DNA of 64,000 bases, from NCBI RefSeq assembly GCF_035503745.1, contig NZ_DATJTC010000031.1, forward strand, positions 62,001 to 126,000, written 5' to 3'. A program made the position numbers and the translations under genes. The notes under the pieces were generated by a model. It did not search any database and was not told where the DNA came from. It saw only the letters and a list, made by a program, of their open reading frames with translations. This document shows, piece by piece, positions 1-7,935 of the stretch. The stretch comes from Dyella_B sp035503745 (GTDB taxonomy: Bacteria; Pseudomonadota; Gammaproteobacteria; Xanthomonadales; Rhodanobacteraceae). Each line of letters starts with the position of its first letter. The first letter of the stretch is position 1.

Positions 1-473
1 GCTTTCATGTCCATGTGAATGTTCAAGAGATGGAAAGCAGCATCCGCTTCTATTCGATGCTGTTTGGCGCCCAGCCCAGCGTCGTGAAGTCCGACTATGC
101 CAAGTGGATGCTGGAAGATCCGCAGGTGAACTTCGCCATCTCGCAGCGAGGCGGTGAGGTTGGCGTGGACCACTTGGGGATTCAGGTGGAGCAGGTGAAC
201 GAGCTGGCCGATATGGGCCAGCGCCTGGGCGATGCGGACGCGGTGGTTCTCGCGGAAAAAGCCACTACGTGCTGCTACGCGCGATCCGACAAGTATTGGG
301 CGCAAGACCCGCAGGGTGTCCGTTGGGAAAGTTTCTACACCCACGGCGAAGCCACCACATACACCACTGCGCCAGAAGGCGCCGCCACAGGCGAAGCGAG
401 CCCGTGTTGCGGCCCCCAATCGAATGTAGCCAATACGACGTGTGGCCCCAAGGGGGCCGGTAGCTGCTGCTGA
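1..473 (+). CDS. arsI: ArsI/CadI-family C-As lyase, 5' truncated by window edge
   Basis: Vicinal-oxygen-chelate (glyoxalase fold) protein of the ArsI/CadI family. ArsI enzymes cleave the carbon-arsenic bond of trivalent organoarsenicals such as methylarsenite. The reading frame is open to the left edge and reads FHVHV before the first possible GTG at 15, so the true start lies upstream. Visible family marks are His in FHVHV, His in VDHLGI, the vicinal Cys pair in TTCCYARSDK that binds As(III), and Glu in VRWESFYTHG, consistent with an Fe(II) site of two His and one Glu. The tail carries extra cysteines (CCGPQ, CGPKG, final CC). It sits directly upstream of arsC and acr3, which fixes its role in arsenic resistance. 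No arsR is visible; it may lie left of the window. Confidence 0.9.
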   Translation, partial: FHVHVNVQEMESSIRFYSMLFGAQPSVVKSDYAKWMLEDPQVNFAISQRGGEVGVDHLGIQVEQVNELADMGQRLGDADAVVLAEKATTCCYARSDKYWAQDPQGVRWESFYTHGEATTYTTAPEGAATGEASPCCGPQSNVANTTCGPKGAGSCC

Positions 474-482
474 GACTTGAAA

Positions 483-986
483 ATGCGAACACAACCTTAC
501 AACGTTCTATTTCTCTGCACGGGCAATTCGGCGCGCAGCGTCATGGCGGAGAGCCTGCTTAACGTGCTCGGTCAGGGGCGCTTCCACGCTTTCAGCGCGG
601 GCAGTTTCCCAAGCGGAAAAGTCCAGCCGATGGCGGAAGAGCTGGCGCGCAGCATCGGCTACAAAGAGCCCTTGCGCAGCAAGAGCTGGGACGAGTTTGC
701 ACAGCCTGATTCTGCGCCCATCGATATCGTGATCACGGTCTGCGACAACGCTGCTGGCGAAGTGTGCCCCATTTGGCCCGGTCACCCGGTAACCGCTCAT
801 TGGGGGGTGCCCGATCCCGTAGCGGTCGAGGGCGATGACGAACGCCGGCGCGCGTTCCGTTCGGCCTGGATGATGCTAAAGCAGCGTATCGATCTGCTGC
901 TGGCGCTTCCTTTGGAAAAGCTCGATCGCGTTGCCTCCCAGCAGGAGCTTCGTGCCATCGGTCAAACCGGCACGCCCCATGAGTGA
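483..986 (+). CDS. arsC: Arsenate reductase, LMW-PTPase family
   Basis: Reduces arsenate to arsenite in the cytoplasm so that Acr3 can export it. The P-loop CTGNSARS (C-X5-R, Cys12) near the N-terminus is the low-molecular-weight phosphatase signature. Further cysteines at about 87 and 95 (VCDNAAGEVC) match the three-Cys relay of thioredoxin-coupled ArsC enzymes; the coupling partner is inferred. A TTG two codons upstream (477) is also open, but ATG 483 is preferred. The gene starts 9 bases after arsI and its stop overlaps the acr3 start by 8 bases, so the three are co-transcribed. Confidence 0.93.
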   Translation: MRTQPYNVLFLCTGNSARSVMAESLLNVLGQGRFHAFSAGSFPSGKVQPMAEELARSIGYKEPLRSKSWDEFAQPDSAPIDIVITVCDNAAGEVCPIWPGHPVTAHWGVPDPVAVEGDDERRRAFRSAWMMLKQRIDLLLALPLEKLDRVASQQELRAIGQTGTPHE

Positions 987-2049
987 TAAACAGGCGGTTG
1001 CGACGATAGGTGTCTTTGCACGGTATCTGACGCTGTGGGTGGCGCTGTGCATCGTGGCGGGCATCATGCTCGGGCATCTCTTCCCCTCGCTGTTCGCGGC
1101 TCTAGCGGGTTTGGAGGTGCAGCACATCAATCTGCCGGTGGCGCTGCTCGTATGGTTGATGATCGTGCCGATGTTGCTGAAAGTGGATTTCGCGCAACTC
1201 ACAGGCGTGCGCCGGCAGCTGAGGGGCATTGGGGTCACGTTGCTGGTCAATTGGGCGATCAAGCCGTTTTCGATGGCGCTGCTGGGCTGGCTGTTCGTGC
1301 GGCATGTGTTTGCCGCGTGGCTGCCTGCAGGCGAGCACGATGCGTACATCGCCGGTTTGATTTTGCTTGCGGCTGCGCCCTGCACGGCGATGGTTTTCGT
1401 GTGGTCGCGGCTATGCGGCGGGGAGCCCAACTTCACGCTGGCGCAGGTGGCATTGAACGACACGATCATGGTCGTGGCATTCGCGCCCATCGTCGGGCTT
1501 CTGTTGGGGGTCGCGTCCATTCACGTACCGTGGGGCACCCTGCTGTTGTCCGTCGTTCTCTACATCGTCGTTCCGGTATGGCTGGCGCAGCTATGGCGCT
1601 GGTACCTGCTTCGACGTGGAGGGCAGCAGACGCTGGATGAGACGATCCGCCGAATCGATCCCTGGTCCACTACGGCGCTGCTGGCGACACTGGTGCTGCT
1701 CTTTGGCTTCCAGGGGCAAGCGATCATGGCGCAACCCATGGTCATCGCCTTGCTGGCCGTACCCATCGTCGTGCAGGTTTACCTCAACGCGGGCATTGCC
1801 TATGGCCTTAGCCGCTGGCTGGGTGTGCCGCACTGCATCGCAGGGCCATCCGCGTTGATTGGCGCCAGCAACTTCTTCGAGCTTGCGGTTGCTGCCGCCA
1901 TCAGTCTGTTTGGATTGCGTTCGGGGGCGGCATTGGCAACCGTCGTGGGGGTGCTTGTGGAGGTGCCTGTCATGTTGTCAGTGGTGCATATCGTTCGCCG
2001 CACCGAAACATGGTTCGGCCAGCAAGGCGCCGCTGAGATCGCGACCTGA
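979..2049 (+). CDS. acr3: Arsenite efflux permease of the ACR3 family
   Basis: Inner-membrane arsenite/proton antiporter of the BART/ACR3 superfamily, about 356 residues and roughly ten hydrophobic segments. The segment AAAPCTAMVFVWS carries the conserved Cys of ACR3 transporters, and ALNDTIMV and GASNFFELAVA are typical of the family. The frame is open upstream to 931, but the ATG at 979 overlaps the arsC stop (translational coupling) and starts at MSDKQA, so it is preferred. It completes an arsI-arsC-acr3 arsenic detoxification unit. Confidence 0.93.
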   Translation: MSDKQAVATIGVFARYLTLWVALCIVAGIMLGHLFPSLFAALAGLEVQHINLPVALLVWLMIVPMLLKVDFAQLTGVRRQLRGIGVTLLVNWAIKPFSMALLGWLFVRHVFAAWLPAGEHDAYIAGLILLAAAPCTAMVFVWSRLCGGEPNFTLAQVALNDTIMVVAFAPIVGLLLGVASIHVPWGTLLLSVVLYIVVPVWLAQLWRWYLLRRGGQQTLDETIRRIDPWSTTALLATLVLLFGFQGQAIMAQPMVIALLAVPIVVQVYLNAGIAYGLSRWLGVPHCIAGPSALIGASNFFELAVAAAISLFGLRSGAALATVVGVLVEVPVMLSVVHIVRRTETWFGQQGAAEIAT

Positions 2050-2186
2050 GTTCCGTCGGGATATTTGCCTGCACCGCGCACGAGACGTGCGTCCTGCCTG
2101 GCGGGATTTCCCCGCAAGAGGTATGGCCACGCTGGACCGTTGCTACGCAGGATGTCGATGTCCCACCGGCCAAATGCAAGGCGGCG

Positions 2187-2945
2187 CTAGCTCGTCACGA
2201 ACAATCCCACGGTAAGCGCAACGCCGATGCACACCACGGCGATGCGCAGCGCGTTCTCGTTGACTCGATGCAACAAGTGCGCGCCCAATTGGCCGCCGGC
2301 GATCGCGGGAACCGCCACGCAGACGATCTGCAGCCATGGAAGCATGCGTGCCTGGATCAAAAAGATCACCACGGCCGAGGCATTCATGATCGCCGCCAGC
2401 ACGTTCTTCGTGGCGCCGGCTTGGCGAACGCCCAGGCCCGCCGCCGTCAACGCCGCCAGCATCAGGATGCCGATGCCGCCGCCGAAGTAGCCGCCGTAGA
2501 TGGCGATGCACAACTGCACCAACATCGCGGCGCGCCGGTCAAGCGATGCCTTGTCGCCGTTGCCGGATGGTTTCCTGAAAAAACTGCCCCAGGCAAACAC
2601 CACCGTGGCGAACAGCACCAGAAACGGCACGAGCCGGGTGAATACGCTTACCGGCGTAACGAGCAACAAGACCGCTCCGAGCGCGCCGCCGAACAGGCTG
2701 ATCCAGCATAGCGCGCGCAACGACAGGCCTTCGGCGCCTGCCATATGAGCGCGCCCGGCCAGCCCCGTGGTCACCTGGCCGGGAAACAGGGCGATGGTAG
2801 AGGCGATGTTGGCCGTGCGTGGATCGATGCCGGTGAACAGCAGCGCGGGGAAAGTAAGGAATGACCCGCCGCCGGCCAGCGCGTTCTGCACGCCCGCGGC
2901 GAACGAAGCGACGATCAACGTTGCCCACGACCATGTCAGATGCAT
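2187..2945 (-). CDS. TauE/SafE-family sulfite/organosulfonate exporter-like permease
   Basis: About 252-residue integral membrane protein of the TauE/SafE (DUF81) family, with repeated glycine-rich helices: AAGVQNALAGGGSF near the N-terminus and YGGYFGGGIGILMLAAL in the second half, the family's two-fold repeat. Family members move small oxyanions or organosulfur compounds; the substrate here cannot be told. The frame extends upstream to 3038, but the ATG at 2945 (MHLTWSWATL) directly precedes the first helix and is the likely start. It converges on acr3 with a 137-base gap and is not part of the arsenic operon. Confidence 0.85.
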   Translation of the reverse strand: MHLTWSWATLIVASFAAGVQNALAGGGSFLTFPALLFTGIDPRTANIASTIALFPGQVTTGLAGRAHMAGAEGLSLRALCWISLFGGALGAVLLLVTPVSVFTRLVPFLVLFATVVFAWGSFFRKPSGNGDKASLDRRAAMLVQLCIAIYGGYFGGGIGILMLAALTAAGLGVRQAGATKNVLAAIMNASAVVIFLIQARMLPWLQIVCVAVPAIAGGQLGAHLLHRVNENALRIAVVCIGVALTVGLFVTS

Positions 2946-3080
2946 AGGATCGGTCTGTTCAGTACATCGTGTAAGGCTGTGTTGTTGAGAAGTGTGCCAT
3001 GGCCTTTTCTGGCGCCTCGCGCGAAGTACGCGGCGCACGTCGCTACGCTAGCACGAGCGAGCAGGGCCTGGCGGCACGTG

Positions 3081-3302
3081 ATGTACCTGTCGGGCTTACG
3101 CGAATACGGCAACTTCGGGCGCGCCGCCGGGGGCGACAGCAGCTCCTGGTCGAGCGATCAGTTTCCGGCCGGCGCGCTGGAACTCGCCGTCAATCAATCG
3201 AAGATGCTGGATTTCTTCCAGGCGGGCAAAACCTGTCCGATCACGATTCAGGCGCTGCAGCGGCGTTCGCCGTGCAGCGCAGCGCGTGTTTTCCCCTTTT
3301 AG
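3081..3302 (+). CDS. Possible small ORF or gene remnant, unrecognised
   Basis: Lies in a 369-base gap between the TauE permease and the next small gene. From ATG 3081 it reads 73 codons with codon choice like its neighbours, including a plausible amphipathic stretch (ALELAVNQSKMLDFFQAGK). I recognise no family. No Shine-Dalgarno sequence is visible, and the frame is open upstream to 2940, so this could be a short gene, the tail of a decayed gene or chance. Treat as tentative. Confidence 0.25.
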   Translation: MYLSGLREYGNFGRAAGGDSSSWSSDQFPAGALELAVNQSKMLDFFQAGKTCPITIQALQRRSPCSAARVFPF

Positions 3303-3314
3303 TGCCGCCAAGCG

Positions 3315-3482
3315 CTACGCCAGTTCGGCGGCCACGCGATGGGTGTAGGTCGCGTCGCTCTCCTGATAGAGGCCGGACCAGGGGTTGAGCACATAGCCAT
3401 CGAGGGGCTCGAACGATACGCGCTTGGCGTTTTCGTATTGCTCCGCACTCGCAACCAGCGCATCAAGGGTCATCGGATCCAT
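3315..3482 (-). CDS. Small hypothetical protein, 55 aa
   Basis: A 55-residue ORF (begins MDPMTLDALVASAEQYENAK, ends HRVAAELA). The start is preceded by a GGAG Shine-Dalgarno five bases upstream (minus strand, around 3488-3491), which supports translation. The sequence is acidic and soluble-looking with no membrane segment or signal peptide. I do not recognise the family. It is divergent from the HAD phosphatase gene that starts at 3774. Confidence 0.5.
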   Translation of the reverse strand: MDPMTLDALVASAEQYENAKRVSFEPLDGYVLNPWSGLYQESDATYTHRVAAELA

Positions 3483-3773
3483 ATGCACTCCACAGTTGTG
3501 TGTGATGGGAGGTTCAGGCTATCGATCCGATCGTTGGCATACGGTTAAACAAGCCGGCGGGTTTGGCGAACGCGATTTTTATAAGTCCGGCGGCGCGGAT
3601 ACTTATGACATATCGTTGACATTTGCATCGCGTCAAACGCATCACGCACGCGGCGGGGCGCGATGGGCGCCGCGTTGACCCTTTCCCGCGCGAAGCCTGC
3701 CGGTGGCTGGCCGCGGTCAACGCTGCTTGCGTAGACTGCGGCGAGGAAAGTTTGCCCAGGGGACGCACGGCGC

Positions 3774-4367
3774 ATGAATCTGGCTTTGTTCGATTTCGAT
3801 GGAACGATCACGCAGCGCGAAATGTTCGCCGATTTCGTGCGCGCGGCGGTCAGCACGCGGCGAAGGCTTGCCGGCGCGCTGTTGTTCGGGCCGATGCTGG
3901 CCGGATACAAGCTTGGCCTGGTTTCCGCCAATGCCATTCGCGCCAGCGTGGTGCACTTCGGTTTTCGCGGCGTGCCCGCCGACGTGGTGGACGAAGCGGG
4001 GCGCCGCTTCGCGCTGGATGTGCTGCCGGCGGCGCTGCGGCCCGATGCGCTGGCGCGCATCCGCTGGCATCGGCAGCAGGGCGACCGGGTGATGGTGGTG
4101 TCCGGTGCGCTGGACGTGTACCTCGCCCACTGGTGCCGCCATCACGAACTGGATCTGCTCTGTTCCCGCCTGGAGACGCGCGGCGGGGTGCTTACCGGGC
4201 GCTACCGCGGAGCCCAATGCGTAGGGGCGGAGAAGTCGCGGCGCATCCGTGAAGTACTGGATCTAGATGAATTTCCAGTGATTTATGCCTACGGCGACAC
4301 GCACGAAGACCTGGACATGCTGCGCCTGGCGCACCGCCGCTACTACCGCGGGCAGGAGCTGGCCTGA
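3774..4367 (+). CDS. HAD-superfamily subfamily IB phosphatase (SerB-like)
   Basis: About 197-residue cytoplasmic phosphohydrolase. Motif I DFDGT at residues 7-11 gives nucleophile Asp7 and acid/base Asp9; motif II is the Ser in VMVVSGA; motif IV is YGDTHEDLDML near the C-terminus. Subfamily IB includes phosphoserine phosphatases and the HAD-IB hydrolases often called phosphatidylglycerophosphatase-C-like; the natural substrate cannot be read here. It stands alone, 180 bases upstream of tal. Confidence 0.85.
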   Translation: MNLALFDFDGTITQREMFADFVRAAVSTRRRLAGALLFGPMLAGYKLGLVSANAIRASVVHFGFRGVPADVVDEAGRRFALDVLPAALRPDALARIRWHRQQGDRVMVVSGALDVYLAHWCRHHELDLLCSRLETRGGVLTGRYRGAQCVGAEKSRRIREVLDLDEFPVIYAYGDTHEDLDMLRLAHRRYYRGQELA

Positions 4368-4422
4368 GGGCTCGAATCGGGCCAATCGCGTCGTTGCGGG
4401 TCATCAGGCCGCGACAAGCCAC

Positions 4423-4450
4423 TTGATACTCTGCTGAATGGATTTAAATT
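4423..4450 (+). promoter_or_regulatory. Putative sigma70 promoter for tal operon
   Basis: TTGATA (4423-4428) and TAAATT (4445-4450) are separated by 16 bases, about 100 bases upstream of the tal start. It is the only AT-rich stretch in this intergenic region. The tal start itself has a good AAGGAG Shine-Dalgarno seven bases upstream of ATG 4547. Confidence 0.35.
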
Positions 4451-4546
4451 CGAGAGCTGAGCTTCCCCACGGGCCGTCGCCCCGCCTTCGTGCGCAATGC
4501 ACCTCGACGACGCCTCCTCGCCTCATTCTCATGAAGGAGTAACGCC

Positions 4547-5620
4547 ATGCAACACCCGACCCGCACGCTGAACGGACTTGGCCAGAGCCTATGGCTGGAC
4601 AACATCACTCGCAGCATGCTGGGCGATGGCACGTTGCTGGGTTACCGCGACCACAAGACGGTGACCGGCCTCACCTCCAACCCGACCATCTTCGCCCAGG
4701 CGATCAAGGCCGGTAAGGATTACGACGCTTCCATTCGCGCAGGCGGCCAGAAAGACCCCGAAGCGGTGTTCTTCGACCTGGCCATCGACGATCTGCGCCG
4801 CGCCGCGGCGATCTTCGAGCCTGTCTATCAGCGCACGCACGGTGTGGACGGCTGGGTCTCGCTGGAAGTGTCGCCGCTGTTGGCCGACGATACCCAGGGC
4901 ACCATCGAGCAGGCGCTGGTGCTGCATAAGAAGGCGGCGGTGCACAACCTCTTCATCAAGGTGCCGGGCACGCCGGCCGGCATCGGCGCGATCGAGGAGC
5001 TGATTTTCCGCGGCGTGCCGATCAACGTCACGCTGCTGTTCTCGCCCGAGCAATACGAAGCCGCCGCCGAAGCATGGCTGCGCGGCCTGGAGCGCCGCCA
5101 CGCGGCGGGGCTGGAGCTGGATGTCGCCTCGGTAGCGTCGGTATTCATCAGCCGCTGGGACGTGAAAGTGGCCGACAAGGTGCCCGCCGAGCTGCACAAT
5201 ACGCTGGGTTTTGCGGTATGCGAGCGGATCTACGCCAGCTACCGCAGGTTGCTCGATTCGCCGCGCCTGCAGCGCTTGCAGAACAATGGCGCGCGCGTGC
5301 AGCGCCTGCTGTGGGCCAGTACCGGCACCAAGGACCCCAAGGCCAGCGACACGCTCTACATCGAGCACCTGGCCGCGCCGCTCACCGTCAACACCATGCC
5401 GGAAAAAACCCTGCTCGCCTTCGCCGACCACGGCAAGGCCGAGCAGCTGATGAGCTTGAACGGCATCGACACCGCCAGTGTGCTGGCCAAGTTCCAGGCT
5501 GCCGGTATCGAAGTGGAGCCGCTGGCCAAGGTGCTGCAGAAGGAAGGCGCCGACTCGTTCGTCAAGTCCTGGCATGAGCTGCTCGATACCGTCAGCCAGC
5601 GCCTGGAGGCCGCTGCATGA
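4547..5620 (+). CDS. tal: Transaldolase
   Basis: Transfers a dihydroxyacetone unit between sedoheptulose-7-P and glyceraldehyde-3-P in the non-oxidative pentose phosphate pathway. The 357-residue length matches the longer TalB/Tal clade that in other bacteria occurs alone or fused to PGI. LTSNPTIFAQAIK near the N-terminus is the transaldolase signature, and Lys138 in NLFIKVPGT is the Schiff-base lysine. First gene of a tight four-gene operon; its stop overlaps the start of the pgi fusion by 4 bases (ATGA). Confidence 0.95.
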   Translation: MQHPTRTLNGLGQSLWLDNITRSMLGDGTLLGYRDHKTVTGLTSNPTIFAQAIKAGKDYDASIRAGGQKDPEAVFFDLAIDDLRRAAAIFEPVYQRTHGVDGWVSLEVSPLLADDTQGTIEQALVLHKKAAVHNLFIKVPGTPAGIGAIEELIFRGVPINVTLLFSPEQYEAAAEAWLRGLERRHAAGLELDVASVASVFISRWDVKVADKVPAELHNTLGFAVCERIYASYRRLLDSPRLQRLQNNGARVQRLLWASTGTKDPKASDTLYIEHLAAPLTVNTMPEKTLLAFADHGKAEQLMSLNGIDTASVLAKFQAAGIEVEPLAKVLQKEGADSFVKSWHELLDTVSQRLEAAA

Positions 5621-7935
5621 GCGCGCTGCGCGAGAAGGCCGCATGGCGCGCGCTGGCGCAGCATAAGGAAAACATCGCCCCCGAACATCTGCGCGACCTG
5701 TTCGCCGCCGACCCCGGCCGTGCCGACCGTTATCGCGCCGAGGCGGCCGGCTGGCGGCTGGACTATGCGCGCCACCGCATCGATGACGAAACGCTCAAGC
5801 ACCTGTTTGCGCTGGCGCGCGAGTGCGGCGTGGAGGCGCGGCGCGATGCCATGTTCGCGGGCGAAAAGGTCAACACCACCGAGCAGCGCGCGGCCCTGCA
5901 CGTGGCGCTCCGCACGCCCGCGCGCAAATCGATCAAGGTTGATGGCGTCAACGTGGTGCCCGAGGTGCACGCCGTGCTCAAGCGCATGGCGGAGCTGGCC
6001 ACGGCCATCCGCGAAGGACGCTGGCTCGGCTTCTCGGGACGGCCGATCCGCAACATCGTCAACGTCGGCATCGGCGGCTCGGATCTGGGTCCGGTGATGG
6101 CCTATGAAGCCTTGCGCCATTTCAGCGATCGCGGGTTGACCCTGCGTTTCGTTTCCAACGTCGATTACACCGACTTCGCCGAAGCGGTGCACGATCTGCG
6201 CGCTGACGAAACGCTGTTCATCGTCGCTTCCAAAACCTTCACCACGCTGGAAACCATGACCAACGCGCACAGCGCGCGCGATTGGCTGCTGGCCGCCGCG
6301 AACGGCGATGAGAAGGCGGTGGCCAAGCACTTCGTCGCGCTGTCCACCAATGAAAAAGCGGTGACGGCGTTTGGCATTTCCACCCAGCAGATGTATGGCT
6401 TCTGGGATTGGGTCGGCGGACGCTATTCGATGGACTCGGCGATCGGCCTGTCCACCATGATCGCCATCGGCCCCGACGCATTCGGCCAGATGCTGGCCGG
6501 CTTCCACGCCATGGACGAGCACTTCCGCACCGCGCCGCTGGAACGCAACCTGCCGGTGATCATGGGCCTGCTCGGCGTGTGGTACACCGATTTCTTCGGC
6601 GCCGAGACGGTGGCGGTGCTGCCGTATGAGCAATACCTCAAGCGCTTTCCCGCGTACCTGCAACAGTTGACGATGGAGTCCAACGGCAAGCACGTCACCA
6701 TCGACGGCAGCGCGGTCGATTACGCGACCGGCCCGATCTACTGGGGCGAGCCGGGCACCAACGGGCAGCATTCGTTCTATCAGCTGATCCATCAGGGCAC
6801 GCGGCTGATTCCATGCGATTTCGTGGGTTTTGGTCAGTCGCTCAATCCGTCCGGCCGCCATCACGATCTGCTGCTGGCCAATATGATCGCCCAGGCCGAG
6901 GCGCTGGCCATGGGCAAGACGATGCAGCAGGTGAAGGACGAAGGTATCGCCGACGAGTTGGCGCCGCATCGCGTGTTCGAAGGCAACCGGCCGTCCAGCC
7001 TGCTGTTGGCCGAACGCCTGACGCCGCATGCATTGGGCAGCCTGGTGGCGCTTTACGAGCATCTTGTGTTCACGCAGGCGGCGATCTGGGACATCAACCC
7101 GTTCGACCAGTGGGGCGTGGAGCTGGGCAAGCAGCTGGCGCTGCGCGTGGTGGATGAAATCGAATCGCCGCGCAAGCCGCTCAATCACGACAGCGCCACC
7201 AACGCGGCCATCGCCTGGTACCGCAAGGCGCGTCGCAAGACCGAAGCGGCGGCGCCCGCCGCGGCGAAAGAAAAGCACGGCCAACGCGTGCTGGCGATCG
7301 ATATCGGCGGCAGTCACGTCAAGGCGATGATCAGCGGCAATGCGCGCGAAGTGGAGATCAAGTCCAGCCGCACGCTGACGCCCGAGGCAATGATCAAGCT
7401 GCTGCGCCCCTTGATCCGCAGCTGGAAATACGACGCGGTGAGCATCGGCTATCCCGGCCCCGTGTTGCACGAGCGCATTGCGCGCGAACCCTACAACCTC
7501 GGCAAAGGCTGGGTAGGTTTCGACTTCACCAAGGCGTTTGGCTGCAAAACCAAAGTGGTCAACGACGCCGCGATGCAGGCGCTGGGCAGCTACGAAGGCG
7601 GCCGCATGCTGTTTCTCGGGCTCGGCACGGGCCTGGGTTCGGCCTTTATCGTGGACGGCATCATCGAGCCGATGGAACTGGCGCACCTGCCCTACAAGAA
7701 AGGCACGTTCGAGGATTACGTGGGCACGCGCGGCATGAAGCGACACGGCAAGAAAAAGTGGCACCTGCACGTGGTGGATGTGATCGAACAATTGCGCGCG
7801 GCACTGGAGCCCGATTACGTGGTACTCGGCGGCGGCAACGTGCGGCATCTGCCGGAGCTGCCCGAAGGCGTGCGTCGCGGCGACAACAAGAACGCATTCA
7901 AAGGCGGCTTCCGCCTGTGGGAGAACAAGGCATGA
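5617..7935 (+). CDS. pgi: Fused glucose-6-phosphate isomerase / ROK polyphosphate-glucokinase-like protein
   Basis: A single uninterrupted 772-residue frame with two enzymes. Residues 1 to about 535 are a full-length phosphoglucose isomerase: VGGRYSMDSAIGL and NPFDQWGVELGK are the two PGI signatures, and WGEPGTNGQHSFYQ carries the active-site Glu. A basic Ala/Lys linker (about 536-556) leads to a short ROK kinase domain, about 557-772: phosphate loop AIDIGGSHVK, VVNDAAMQALG with catalytic Asp650, and GLGTGLGSAFIVDG. It lacks the Cys-rich zinc motif of ordinary ROK glucokinases. The stretch MELAHLPY resembles ELGHL of polyphosphate glucokinases, so polyphosphate may be the donor (inference). 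The product should take glucose to fructose-6-P in one polypeptide. It overlaps tal and gnd by 4 bases each. Confidence 0.93.
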   Translation: MSALREKAAWRALAQHKENIAPEHLRDLFAADPGRADRYRAEAAGWRLDYARHRIDDETLKHLFALARECGVEARRDAMFAGEKVNTTEQRAALHVALRTPARKSIKVDGVNVVPEVHAVLKRMAELATAIREGRWLGFSGRPIRNIVNVGIGGSDLGPVMAYEALRHFSDRGLTLRFVSNVDYTDFAEAVHDLRADETLFIVASKTFTTLETMTNAHSARDWLLAAANGDEKAVAKHFVALSTNEKAVTAFGISTQQMYGFWDWVGGRYSMDSAIGLSTMIAIGPDAFGQMLAGFHAMDEHFRTAPLERNLPVIMGLLGVWYTDFFGAETVAVLPYEQYLKRFPAYLQQLTMESNGKHVTIDGSAVDYATGPIYWGEPGTNGQHSFYQLIHQGTRLIPCDFVGFGQSLNPSGRHHDLLLANMIAQAEALAMGKTMQQVKDEGIADELAPHRVFEGNRPSSLLLAERLTPHALGSLVALYEHLVFTQAAIWDINPFDQWGVELGKQLALRVVDEIESPRKPLNHDSATNAAIAWYRKARRKTEAAAPAAAKEKHGQRVLAIDIGGSHVKAMISGNAREVEIKSSRTLTPEAMIKLLRPLIRSWKYDAVSIGYPGPVLHERIAREPYNLGKGWVGFDFTKAFGCKTKVVNDAAMQALGSYEGGRMLFLGLGTGLGSAFIVDGIIEPMELAHLPYKKGTFEDYVGTRGMKRHGKKKWHLHVVDVIEQLRAALEPDYVVLGGGNVRHLPELPEGVRRGDNKNAFKGGFRLWENKA

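Noticed and set aside
3096..3311. A 71-codon minus-strand frame overlapping the 3081-3302 ORF
   Set aside because: No Shine-Dalgarno, no family and weaker codon character than the plus-strand frame.
5356..7848. An 830-codon open frame on the minus strand opposite pgi
   Set aside because: It is antisense to tal and the PGI-ROK fusion, whose motifs are complete. Long antisense frames are common in GC-rich DNA with strong third-position bias; this one shows no recognisable domain.
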